The notes: generated by a model not told the origin, from the letters alone. A DNA stretch of 8,523 nt from an uncultured Chlorobiaceae bacterium (GCA_903904495.1 CAIVCU010000238.1:1-8523), one strand, 5' to 3'. Numbered from the stretch's first letter, positions 1 to 6,191 are shown. Program-made: numbers and translations.

Positions 1-1220
1 GTACCTTTCCGGTAATTGTCGATGCGAAAATTGAAAACAGCAAGTATGGAAAATTTTTGACAGGGTTGGTAAAGCCGATCCATACAAGCCTTATCATTAC
101 CTTATCAACACCGGTTAACATAGATAAAAACTGGTGTATTGTTACCCGCTTCAGGATCAAAAAATATCAGTGGGTTGAAAAACCAATTTTGCAGATAGGA
201 CCGTTTAAAAAAAATCTGGAAAGCAGGCTTGCCGATGCATTAAATGAAAATAGCCGGGCACTGACAGTAATGCTTGATAAAGAGATATACAAAGCTGCGA
301 CACTGAAACCAACGCTCACAAAGATCTGGTCTGATCTGCAGGAGCCTATTCTTATAACCAGCAGACAAGGGAAAATCTGGATAAAGTTTATTTGCAGTGA
401 TATAAAGGGTAAAATGATTCTAACGTCATCAGATATCATTTGTATTACTAATATGCATGCAAAGACGTTTATTGTAACTGATTCAACAGCACAAGTACAA
501 CAAAATCCTTTGCCGGAGTTTAAGGTGATGAAACAGAATGATGAACTGAATAAATCCAATCTTTACATATATGCGTTCACTTCTTTTGAAGAAATAAATG
601 AAAACTTAAACAAATTATTTCAGGGGAAAGCTTTTTCTGCAAAAGGCCGAACTCGCGTTATTAAAAATATAAAAGCATATGCATCAACGAGTGGTCTGTC
701 TGTAAATGTAATTACAGATAAAGATGATGATCTGGTTGCAAGCGGCCAGTTAATATTTGATGCGCCAACTAAAACATTAAAAGTGAAGAATTTTGATTTT
801 GCTCTTGCTCCACATAATCGGTTTATAAATTTAGGTGACGATCTCTTTCATCATGCTATAAGAGATTCAATTGCTGCAAAGCTTGCTATCAATCTCAATA
901 CTATAATCGGTAAGGTTCCAAATATCATTAATAAAGCAGTTGAAAAAGAAAAGGCTGGTAAAGTAATAGATCTTATTTTCAGTAATATGGAAATAAAGCA
1001 ATGCAATATTTTAATGGGTAAAGAAAAAATTCATTTAATAATAAATGTCGGAGTTGAAGCAGGCTTGAAATTAAAAAAAATAGAGACAGGTACTGTTATA
1101 CGAATTCATGACAGACTGAAAAAGTCAAAAAAACATCGTCCTGTGAATAAAATGTCAGTGCGGATCAATGACAATACCTTATATCATGTTGCTTTTGCTC
1201 GTTCAGGAGCAGTTTTCTAA
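1..1220 (+). CDS. DUF4403 family protein, C-terminal part (5' end outside window)
   Basis: The reading frame is open to the left edge (first full codon at position 3) and ends at TAA 1218-1220, giving 405 visible residues. The TTG at 57 is an internal Leu codon, not a start. The pattern fits DUF4403 proteins as I know them: an early strand ending in a Trp (TPVNIDKNW), a 'P-L-IGPF' strand with a following helix, then 'LTKIWSDLQEPILI' and 'GKIWIKF', a middle stretch rich in beta strands, and the late segment 'ASGQLIFDAPTKTLKVKNFDF', which resembles the family's 'G-P-YD-T-L-V-DLDF' stretch. DUF4403 proteins are usually exported or lipid-anchored and have a repeated fold proposed to resemble lipid-binding BPI/TULIP domains; their role is unknown. 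The missing N-terminus would show any signal peptide or lipobox. The gene is AT-rich compared with the copper genes to the right. Family assignment is fairly sure; function is open. Confidence 0.72.
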   Translation, partial: TFPVIVDAKIENSKYGKFLTGLVKPIHTSLIITLSTPVNIDKNWCIVTRFRIKKYQWVEKPILQIGPFKKNLESRLADALNENSRALTVMLDKEIYKAATLKPTLTKIWSDLQEPILITSRQGKIWIKFICSDIKGKMILTSSDIICITNMHAKTFIVTDSTAQVQQNPLPEFKVMKQNDELNKSNLYIYAFTSFEEINENLNKLFQGKAFSAKGRTRVIKNIKAYASTSGLSVNVITDKDDDLVASGQLIFDAPTKTLKVKNFDFALAPHNRFINLGDDLFHHAIRDSIAAKLAINLNTIIGKVPNIINKAVEKEKAGKVIDLIFSNMEIKQCNILMGKEKIHLIINVGVEAGLKLKKIETGTVIRIHDRLKKSKKHRPVNKMSVRINDNTLYHVAFARSGAVF

Positions 1221-1578
1221 GGAGAGTCGCTTTCCGTTGGCAATGTATTGCTTCCACAGTAAAGCTGCAGTCACTATATTCATGTTTATGAGAATGATTT
1301 ATTTGTGTTATAAAGTGTAAAAATGGTGTTAAATGTTTGGCGTTTCGAGGAATATTTTTTTTATTAGTCTGTTGTTAAAAAAAGAAGTTGTATAGTACAA
1401 TGAGCGCTGGCACAAGCCCCCACTAATAAATTAGTTATGCCATCTTATAATTATCACTATTTATTCGGTTGAGGAAAAAGAAAATATTTTATTTTTTTCT
1501 GTGAGTATTTATAAGTCGCAATAGTGAGATTACAGTATATATCATTCTTTATTATTATTCATTATAAAACTCGTGATT
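1221..1578. other. AT-rich intergenic region, no gene seen
   Basis: This gap of about 360 bp between two rightward genes has no convincing ORF on either strand. It holds three short symmetric elements: TTGTA-TAG-TACAA at 1388-1400, ACTAAT-AA-ATTAGT at 1424-1437, and an all-A/T imperfect palindrome at 1475-1496 centred on AAAATATTTT. The last is followed by more T residues and could form a weak hairpin. No GC-rich terminator follows the upstream gene. No -35/-10 pair with good spacing stands out, although the stretch just before 1579 is rich in TATA-like words. Confidence 0.5.
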
Positions 1579-2049
1579 ATGAAACACATTCTCATAGTCT
1601 TAGGACTACTGGTGTCAATTATTTTCATCGACGCTAAAACCTGTGAGGCTAAACTGTATGTGCAGATTCGCGATCACGAAAAGTATGACGAAGCAAAAGC
1701 ATCGTTCGTTCCATCGAATCAAGGTTGGGGTCAGATAGTGCGTATCTTGAACAGTGACGGATCAAATATCAACTCTTCGAAAACAAATATTATAACGAGA
1801 GAGGTACGGTTAAATATAGCCGAAGCCTCCGATCTCCTGTTTATATATGTTACACCAAAAGGGAATAATGATCAGGCAGTAAACAAAGTGATCAAAGTTC
1901 CTAATATGGTCATAAGCAAAAAGATCGCTAAATATAATTTAGGCGTGAATTCAGAGATTATTGTTCACGAACAGCTTGCAAAAGTTGAAGAGGATACCAA
2001 AGAACAGGTGAAGATATCATTGAAGTTCAGTCACCCCGATAAACACTGA
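1579..2049 (+). CDS. Small exported protein of unknown function
   Basis: I place the start at ATG 1579 (156 residues) rather than the GTG two codons upstream, because the ATG gives a clean Sec signal peptide: Met-Lys-His, a hydrophobic core of about 13 residues, then a likely cleavage after TCEA near residue 22. The mature protein of about 134 residues is hydrophilic and mixed alpha/beta in appearance. It has a charged segment (IRDHEKYDEAKASF) followed by a 'GWGQIVRI' strand and a Lys/Glu-rich C-terminus ending in HPDKH. It contains no Cys after the signal peptide and no metal-binding or catalytic motif that I recognise. No Shine-Dalgarno sequence is visible before the ATG. TATAAA at 1563-1568 is so close to the start that a leaderless mRNA is possible, though no good -35 supports it. 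It converges on copA and shares the inverted repeat downstream. That it is a real exported protein is likely; its function is unknown. Confidence 0.68.
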   Translation: MKHILIVLGLLVSIIFIDAKTCEAKLYVQIRDHEKYDEAKASFVPSNQGWGQIVRILNSDGSNINSSKTNIITREVRLNIAEASDLLFIYVTPKGNNDQAVNKVIKVPNMVISKKIAKYNLGVNSEIIVHEQLAKVEEDTKEQVKISLKFSHPDKH

Positions 2050-2062
2050 TTCAAAAGAAAAC

Positions 2063-2108
2063 AATCACAGCCGGGAAAGCGCCCTAGAGCGCCAACCCGA
2101 ATGTGATT
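2063..2108. terminator. Imperfect inverted repeat, likely bidirectional terminator
   Basis: A 46-bp imperfect palindrome lies between two converging genes. Outer arms AATCACA (2063-2069) and TGTGATT (2102-2108) pair perfectly. GGG pairs with CCC further in, and GCGC with GCGC around a CTAG centre, with small internal loops. A TTTT run follows on the + strand (2107-2110) and an A-rich stretch precedes it, which reads as T-rich on the - strand. The position just after 1579-2049 and just after copA fits a shared terminator. The T-tracts are short, so some other palindromic role is possible. Confidence 0.6.
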
Positions 2109-2120
2109 TTCATCCCCAAC

Positions 2121-2134
2121 TGCCGACTGCCGAC
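2121..2134 (+). repeat. Two tandem TGCCGAC heptamers
   Basis: TGCCGAC occurs at 2121-2127 and 2128-2134, preceded by CCAAC, which matches the end of the variant TGCCAAC. A pyrimidine tail containing TTCCCTC follows. The same heptamer plus a similar TTCCCTC tail recurs at 5064-5108, beyond the other end of the copA operon. This looks like a short member of a dispersed heptamer repeat family. Confidence 0.7.
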
Positions 2135-2144
2135 TCTCTTCCCT

Positions 2145-4421
2145 CTACAGTCTTTTCGTTTTCAGTCGAAGCGAATTGCTGACCACCGAAACGCTGCTTC
2201 CTGCCATGGCAAGTCCGGAAAAGACCGGATTAAGAAAGATGCCCCAAAAAGGATAGAGTGCTCCAGCAGCAAGAGGAATCCCGATGACGTTGTAGATAAA
2301 CGCCCAGAAAAGGTTCTGACGGATCACTCTCATTGTTGCTCGTGACAGGGTGATTGCCTGTGCAACCTTACTGATATCACCCTTAAGCAGGGTAATACCG
2401 GCCGACTCTATGGCAACATCAGTTCCTGTCGCCATAGCAATCCCGACATCAGCCTGTGCCAGAGCTGGAGCATCGTTGATGCCGTCTCCCGCCATGGCTA
2501 CCTTTCTTCCTTTCGCCTGAAGTTCTTTGATTTTATTCGCCTTTTCCTGCGGCAGCACTTCAGAGATCACCTCGTCAATACCGACCCGTTCTGCCATGAA
2601 CGTTGCCGCCGCATGGTTGTCCCCGGTCAGCATGATGACGTTGACCCCTTTATCGTGCAGAGCCTCCACTGCTTTTTTTGCATCTTCTTTGACGGTATCA
2701 CTCAACGCAATCAACCCGGTGCATACCTCGTTCTTCTCAATGATCACAACACTCTTCCCCTCCATCTGCAGCCTCTTTACTTCAGGCAAGGTTTTTTCGG
2801 CCTCAAGCGGTTTTCGTACCCTTACGGTTATGGTGTCGACCACTGCTGACACGCCGACTCCCTCGAATGCTTCAAATGCCGTGATGCTGCTTAAGGAGAG
2901 CTTCTGTTTTTTTGCCGCATTAACAATTGCCACTGCAAGAGGGTGTTCCGACCGGCTTTCAGCACTGGCAGCCAGCTGCAGCAGGGAAGTCTTGCTGCTC
3001 TCCTTGTTGAATGCCATGATATCAGAAACCTGTGGAGTGCCTGTTGTAAGCGTGCCTGTTTTGTCAAACACGACAGTATCAATGGAGCTGAGTTTCTCAA
3101 GACTTTCAGCGTTACGGATAAGAATGCCGTATTCAGCCCCTTTACCGATACCGACTATGATGGCGGTCGGTGTTGCCAGACCAAGCGCACAGGGACAGGC
3201 AATCACGAGAATGCCGATAAGGCCTGAGATGGCAAAAGAGAGTGCACCCGAAAATCCGAGAAAAAACGATCCGGCAGTCAGCCAGATGATGAACGTAGCT
3301 AATGCCAGTATGAGCACAACAGGGACAAAAACTCCTGCAATTTTATCGGCAAAGTTCTGTATGGGAGCCTTCGACCCCTGAGCATCTTCAACCATCATTA
3401 TGATGCGGGCAAGCAGCGTATTGGAGCCGACGTTTGAAGCGGTAAAGGTAAACGATCCCTGCTTGTTTATGGTGCCTCCGATGACCTGATCGCCAGGCTT
3501 TTTATCAGCCGGTATCGACTCTCCGGTCACCATCGATTCATCAATAGACGAATACCCCTCTGTAATGATGCCGTCAACAGGGAGTTTTTCACCGGGTTTC
3601 ACAATAACAGCATCACCAGTTCTCACTTGTTCAACCGCAATCTCAATCTCTTTCCCATCTCTTATGACAAGGGCGGATTTAGCCTGCAGGCCGATCAGCT
3701 TTTCAATAGCCTCACCGGTTTTCATCTTTGAACGTGATTCAAGATATTTTCCAAGCAGTACAAAGCCTATCACCACAATGGTCACATCAAAGTATGTGTA
3801 ATCAGGTATATTCAGCAACTCTCTAACGGAGGGAATCAGCGTAACGACAGCACTGTACACATAGGCTGTCAGTGTCCCGATCCCGATCAATGTATCCATG
3901 CTCGCGGCTCCGCTTTTCAAGTACATGGCGATACCATGCAGAAAGGGGGCCCCAATCCTGAAAACCATATAAGTGGAAATGACCATGGAGATAATGTTCA
4001 ACAACTCCATAGGAATCGGCAGATTCGGAATAAAGGTGAAAAACCTTGAGCCGGTATCCCACATCATCAGGATAAAAACAAGCAGTGCTACCGGCAAAGC
4101 AAACTGCACCTTGGCCAGTTGTTCCTGAAGCTCCTGCTGTTTTTCCTCTTTCAGAAGGAGAGCATTGGATATTGATGAATCTGGATGCAGACTCTCTTTG
4201 TCTTCCGTTTGTTCAGCAGCGAAGGTATACCCGTATTTACTGATGACATCATTGACAGCTTCCGCCGACAGGGCACTATTGTCAAATTCCAGTTTTGCCT
4301 TCTCAGTCGCAAGATTGACATTGACCTCTTTAATACCCTCAACCTTTGAGAGCTTTTTGGTGATGATCGCCGCACAGCTTGCACAATGCATCCCCTTGAC
4401 GGTGTAGGTTCTCGTCGTCAT
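2145..4421 (-). CDS. copA: Cu(I)-exporting P1B-type ATPase CopA
   Basis: This 758-residue pump uses ATP to move Cu(I) from the cytoplasm across the inner membrane. One N-terminal heavy-metal-associated domain (about residues 4-68) carries the copper-binding GMHCASC motif (Cys13, Cys16). A charged linker and membrane helices follow. The actuator-domain TGES lies at 299-302, the membrane copper site CPC at 409-411, the phosphorylation motif DKTGT with Asp453, an SEHPLA nucleotide-binding motif, and GDGINDAP around Asp646 and Asp650. Near the C-terminus are YN in the penultimate helix and M-x-x-SS (Met739, Ser742-743), which with CPC form the signature of the Cu(I) group. Length is normal for CopA with a single metal-binding domain. 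I chose ATG 4421 because it overlaps the TGA of the upstream DUF305 gene as ATGA and puts the metal-binding domain right at the N-terminus. An ATG at 4466 would add 15 residues from inside that gene. No clear Shine-Dalgarno is seen, so translation is probably coupled. Confidence 0.96.
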   Translation of the reverse strand: MTTRTYTVKGMHCASCAAIITKKLSKVEGIKEVNVNLATEKAKLEFDNSALSAEAVNDVISKYGYTFAAEQTEDKESLHPDSSISNALLLKEEKQQELQEQLAKVQFALPVALLVFILMMWDTGSRFFTFIPNLPIPMELLNIISMVISTYMVFRIGAPFLHGIAMYLKSGAASMDTLIGIGTLTAYVYSAVVTLIPSVRELLNIPDYTYFDVTIVVIGFVLLGKYLESRSKMKTGEAIEKLIGLQAKSALVIRDGKEIEIAVEQVRTGDAVIVKPGEKLPVDGIITEGYSSIDESMVTGESIPADKKPGDQVIGGTINKQGSFTFTASNVGSNTLLARIIMMVEDAQGSKAPIQNFADKIAGVFVPVVLILALATFIIWLTAGSFFLGFSGALSFAISGLIGILVIACPCALGLATPTAIIVGIGKGAEYGILIRNAESLEKLSSIDTVVFDKTGTLTTGTPQVSDIMAFNKESSKTSLLQLAASAESRSEHPLAVAIVNAAKKQKLSLSSITAFEAFEGVGVSAVVDTITVRVRKPLEAEKTLPEVKRLQMEGKSVVIIEKNEVCTGLIALSDTVKEDAKKAVEALHDKGVNVIMLTGDNHAAATFMAERVGIDEVISEVLPQEKANKIKELQAKGRKVAMAGDGINDAPALAQADVGIAMATGTDVAIESAGITLLKGDISKVAQAITLSRATMRVIRQNLFWAFIYNVIGIPLAAGALYPFWGIFLNPVFSGLAMAGSSVSVVSNSLRLKTKRL

Positions 4422-4999
4422 AGGTGCGTATTTATACCAGAACTGCCATACCACTCTTTGCGCCACTCCATGAGCATGCCAAGCTCTTCATGTCGCTCAA
4501 GTTCAACCTTATCCGCACTGTCGAGTACCTCGTTCCTGCTCGATTTCAGGCGGATCTCTCTGCTCATCCTTATGTCGTTTTCATCATGAGCGATAAGAGC
4601 GTTAAGAAAACGCAGGTCGAATGTTTTGTTATAGCTGCCAAGATGCGCTGTCTGAGGCTCCTGCACGGGTTTACTGTCACCATACCACTCCTTTTTCCAG
4701 TGGTATAATTCCGCTATGGCAATTGCTTCGTTTTTCCGGATCTCTGCACTCAGCTTTTTGATTTCCGCTCTTTCGCTGATCCCGGCTTGTTCGGCAAGGC
4801 GAACAGCTGCCCGGTGTTGGGCGATCATGCCATTCAGATAACGCAGGTCAACCCACTTGTCAGGCTCTCCAAGACCCATCATGTTCTTGTCGAACATTGA
4901 CATAAGGTATTGCGGAGTGTACCAGTAACCAATCCCTATCCCGACAACTGCCGAAACAATGACCAGCGCCACCGTCAGTGAAATTGAAATTTTCTGCAT
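4418..4999 (-). CDS. Membrane-anchored protein with two DUF305 repeats
   Basis: The protein has 193 residues. Residues about 4-26 form one hydrophobic segment that is probably an uncleaved inner-membrane anchor. The rest, Met-rich at first (residues 33-41), would face the periplasm. Two copies of a DUF305-type helical unit follow: 51-107 (DLRYLNGMIAQH ... WKKEWYG) and 128-185 (DLRFLNALIAHD ... WRKEWYG). The family hallmark is a Met-Ile-x-His-His-like motif in a four-helix bundle, and some members, such as cyanobacterial CopM, bind copper. Here the first unit keeps Met58 and His62 but has Gln61 in place of a His, and the second has His138-Asp139. It is the first gene of an operon with copA (4-base overlap), so it may hold copper delivered by CopA; that role is inferred. 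The start at ATG 4999 is fixed by an in-frame TGA a few codons upstream. Confidence 0.87.
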   Translation of the reverse strand: MQKISISLTVALVIVSAVVGIGIGYWYTPQYLMSMFDKNMMGLGEPDKWVDLRYLNGMIAQHRAAVRLAEQAGISERAEIKKLSAEIRKNEAIAIAELYHWKKEWYGDSKPVQEPQTAHLGSYNKTFDLRFLNALIAHDENDIRMSREIRLKSSRNEVLDSADKVELERHEELGMLMEWRKEWYGSSGINTHL

Positions 5000-5009
5000 A
5001 AGTTTTCAA

Positions 5010-5035
5010 CTATTCAATCATTTTTCCGCCTCCCT
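5010..5035 (-). promoter_or_regulatory. Shine-Dalgarno plus three-codon mini-ORF before the DUF305-copA operon
   Basis: Reading leftward, AGGGAGG (5029-5035) lies 7 bases before an ATG at 5021. That ATG opens the minimal frame ATG-ATT-GAA-TAG (ending at 5010). The DUF305 start codon follows 10 bases after the TAG and has no good ribosome site of its own. The arrangement would allow ribosomes to load at the mini-ORF and restart at 4999. It may also be a chance ATG downstream of a displaced ribosome site. Confidence 0.35.
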
Positions 5036-5098
5036 CTCAGAACTCATCACTCAGAACGTTAATTGCCGACTGCCGACTGCCGACTGCCAACTGCCAAC
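5036..5098 (+). repeat. Array of nine heptamers (CTCAGAA/CTCATCA and TGCCGAC/TGCCAAC types)
   Basis: The 63 bases read in one 7-base phase: CTCAGAA, CTCATCA, CTCAGAA, CGTTAAT, then TGCCGAC three times and TGCCAAC twice. Similar heptanucleotide arrays (STRR type) are known from intergenic DNA of cyanobacteria. The array lies in the presumed leader of the DUF305-copA operon, next to the ribosome-site-like CCTCCCT at 5029-5035. It has no palindromic or spacer structure, so it is not a CRISPR. Confidence 0.8.
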
Positions 5099-5166
5099 TG
5101 CTTTCCCTCACCTCTCTTTATAAGTCGTATTTATGAACGAGATGGGGAAATTTAAAACATCTTCCT

Positions 5167-5178
5167 CTCAATATTGAG
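5167..5178. promoter_or_regulatory. Perfect 12-bp palindrome CTCAATATTGAG between divergent genes
   Basis: A perfect palindrome sits in the roughly 290-bp region between the leftward DUF305-copA operon and the rightward lipoprotein gene. A repressor or activator site serving both directions would be placed here, but the sequence matches no copper-regulator operator I know. The rest of the region is AT-rich between about 5117 and 5250, with TATAAA-like words on both strands but no convincing -35/-10 pair. Confidence 0.3.
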
Positions 5179-5251
5179 TTTCAGTGTCAGAAGAAACTTA
5201 AGCTCTCCGGTTTTTGTTACATATTATAAAGCATAAATAAGGAATCAGGCC

Positions 5252-5272
5252 TTGTATGTTTTGCTTATACAA
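5252..5272. promoter_or_regulatory. Inverted repeat TTGTAT-N9-ATACAA before the lipoprotein gene
   Basis: Six-base arms TTGTAT (5252-5257) and ATACAA (5267-5272) are separated by 9 bases and end 21 bases before the ATG at 5294. A shorter relative, TTGTA-N3-TACAA, occurs at 1388-1400. It could be an operator or a weak 5'-UTR hairpin. The arms are short and AT-rich, so chance is not excluded. Confidence 0.25.
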
Positions 5273-5293
5273 ATAACTCGAAAGGAGATCAAC

Positions 5294-5452
5294 ATGAAGA
5301 AGCTTATTATTTTCGCAATGATTTTTTTATTTGCCGGTTGTGCCTGGGATGAAAGCGGCAGACGTGATAATGGCAGACGTGATGGCGATAGACATGATAC
5401 AGGCTCTCAACACCAGCAGCAGGGACAGGGTCATGACCACAGTGGTAATTGA
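5294..5452 (+). CDS. 52-residue His/Asp/Arg-rich lipoprotein
   Basis: The start at ATG 5294 is well supported: AAAGGAG at 5281-5287 with 6 bases of spacing, and an immediate lipoprotein signal peptide (MKKLIIFAMIFLFAGC) with lipobox FAGC and lipidated Cys16. An upstream in-frame ATG at 5252 would bury the signal peptide and has no ribosome site. The residue after the Cys is Ala, not Asp, which favours the outer membrane under the E. coli rule. The mature 37 residues lack a folded domain: WDES, an Arg/Asp/Gly/His repeat region coded by a DNA repeat (5357-5398), then a Gln-rich stretch and HDHSGN. Four His plus Asp residues could bind metal weakly, which suits the copper-gene surroundings, but no function is demonstrated. 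It is transcribed divergently from DUF305-copA and followed by its own terminator. Confidence 0.8.
   Translation: MKKLIIFAMIFLFAGCAWDESGRRDNGRRDGDRHDTGSQHQQQGQGHDHSGN
5357..5398 (+). repeat. Short tandem repeat inside the lipoprotein gene
   Basis: GGCAGACGTGAT occurs at 5357-5368 and again at 5372-5383, followed by a diverged copy at 5384-5398 ending GACATGAT. The units encode GRRDN, GRRD and GDRHD. All unit lengths are multiples of three, so copy-number changes would keep the frame. Confidence 0.7.
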
Positions 5453-5477
5453 TTCTCGAATTCATCTGCAATCAAAT

Positions 5478-5510
5478 AAGCCCCGGCATATCACCGGGGC
5501 CTTAAATTTT
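5478..5510 (+). terminator. Rho-independent terminator after the lipoprotein gene
   Basis: GCCCCGG (5480-5486) and CCGGGGC (5494-5500) form a perfect 7-bp GC-rich stem around a 7-base loop. AAG before and CTT after extend it with one bulge, and TTAAATTTT follows. It begins about 25 bases after the TGA at 5450-5452. Confidence 0.85.
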
Positions 5511-5586
5511 CAGTCGGATCACGCTGGTATCATGAAGAGCTGTTCAGTTCGTGCTTATTATTTTCCCTATCAAACCATCGACGGTT

Positions 5587-6021
5587 TTACCCGGTATTGT
5601 TATGTACCTCCTTATCGACAGATTTATTGCCAAAAGATGTTGCCATTGTAAAGTCCGATTGAGCGCCAATCCTATCGCCCAGAGCTGATTTAACAAGGCC
5701 TCTGATTTTTAACGTCTGCGCATCTGACGGTTCGGGATCTATCTCTATAGCTTTATTAAAGTCCGATTTTGCAGATGCAGCTGCACCTATGGCAAGTTCA
5801 GCAAATCCACGATAGAGGTAAGCCTCTGCAAGGTGAGCAGGTGCAAGTTTCGGGCGATGTTTTATCGCCTTGGTGAAATCCGCAATAGCTTCCATATTAT
5901 GCCCTGATTTAAGCTTCTTTTCACCACTTTTTAAAACATAGTTGTTGCCCGCATAAGCGACATTGCTCGCAAGCATATAATTTAAAGCTGCAATAGATAG
6001 AAAACGGATTGGTTCTTTCAT
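5587..6021 (-). CDS. Exported tetratricopeptide-repeat protein
   Basis: The protein has 144 residues. The start at ATG 6021 has a good ribosome site (AGGTGA, 6025-6030). The N-terminus looks like a Sec signal peptide with likely cleavage after Ala24 (VAYA-GNN). Three TPR units follow: about 27-60 (GHNMEAIADFTKAIKHRP), 63-97 (LYRGFAELAIGAAASAKSDFNKAIEIDP) and 101-135 (KIRGLVKSALGDRIGAQSDFTMATSFG). They carry the usual Gly/Ala spacing and Pro at repeat ends. TPR units are protein-protein docking surfaces, so a scaffold role in the periplasm is likely. No Cys, Met cluster or His motif points to copper binding. It lies leftward and downstream of the cupredoxin gene, but a candidate terminator separates the two, so they may be separate transcripts. 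Partner unknown. Confidence 0.85.
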   Translation of the reverse strand: MKEPIRFLSIAALNYMLASNVAYAGNNYVLKSGEKKLKSGHNMEAIADFTKAIKHRPKLAPAHLAEAYLYRGFAELAIGAAASAKSDFNKAIEIDPEPSDAQTLKIRGLVKSALGDRIGAQSDFTMATSFGNKSVDKEVHNNTG

Positions 6022-6129
6022 GTTTCACCTCGCTTTTTAAGGGGAATTTGTAATCAAAGCGGCACACGACACTCAAAAGCAATTCAAGTGATATCAACAG
6101 CCATATTGATCAGTATATTCAACCCTCTC

Positions 6130-6173
6130 TTAAAGAGGCTTTAATGACGTCTTAAAAGTTTCTTAAAAAACAG
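6130..6173 (-). promoter_or_regulatory. Four TTAA cores at exact 11-bp spacing upstream of the TPR gene
   Basis: TTAA occurs at 6130-6133, 6141-6144, 6152-6155 and 6163-6166, each exactly 11 bp from the next. Read on the - strand, three units contain TTTAAG and the fourth ATTAAAG. Tandem direct repeats with an 11-bp pitch are the usual layout of sites for OmpR/PhoB-family response regulators. The array lies 109-152 bp upstream of the TPR start codon. The unit at 6163 shares bases with the T-tract of the terminator of the preceding gene. Confidence 0.4.
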
Positions 6174-6191
6174 TTCATATCCGCAATGAAC
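6165..6191 (-). terminator. Likely terminator after the cupredoxin gene
   Basis: On the - strand, GTTCAT (6191-6186) pairs with ATGAAC (6178-6173) around a 7-base loop. TG and six T residues follow (6170-6165). It lies about 70 bases after the cupredoxin stop. The stem is short and only half GC, so strength is uncertain. Confidence 0.55.

Noticed and set aside
167..559. 130-codon - strand ORF opposite the DUF4403 gene
   Set aside because: It lies entirely inside a well-supported gene on the other strand, is Ser/Ile/Phe-rich as expected from an antisense frame, and has no family resemblance.
2527..3381. 284-codon + strand ORF opposite copA
   Set aside because: It is the complement of the conserved core of CopA. 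Its length comes from the codon bias of copA, and it shows no domain of its own.
4422..4466. Upstream ATG extending CopA by 15 residues
   Set aside because: The extension is just the out-of-frame tail of the DUF305 gene. The ATGA overlap start at 4421 places the metal-binding domain at the N-terminus as in other CopA proteins.
5036..5098. Possible CRISPR array
   Set aside because: The units are contiguous 7-base repeats without spacers, so this is a simple tandem repeat.
1508..5127. Identical 11-mers TTTATAAGTCG at 1508-1518 and 5117-5127
   Set aside because: A few identical 11-mers are expected by chance in 8.5 kb of DNA, more so in AT-rich stretches. The surrounding bases do not match.
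5572..5587. AAACC-N6-GGTTT hairpin at the 3' end of the TPR gene as a terminator
   Set aside because: The stem is only 5 bp, overlaps the stop codon, and has no T-tract on the - strand.
5331..5651. 106-codon + strand ORF overlapping the lipoprotein gene and its terminator
   Set aside because: It starts inside the lipoprotein in another frame, crosses a strong terminator and runs into the TPR gene on the other strand.
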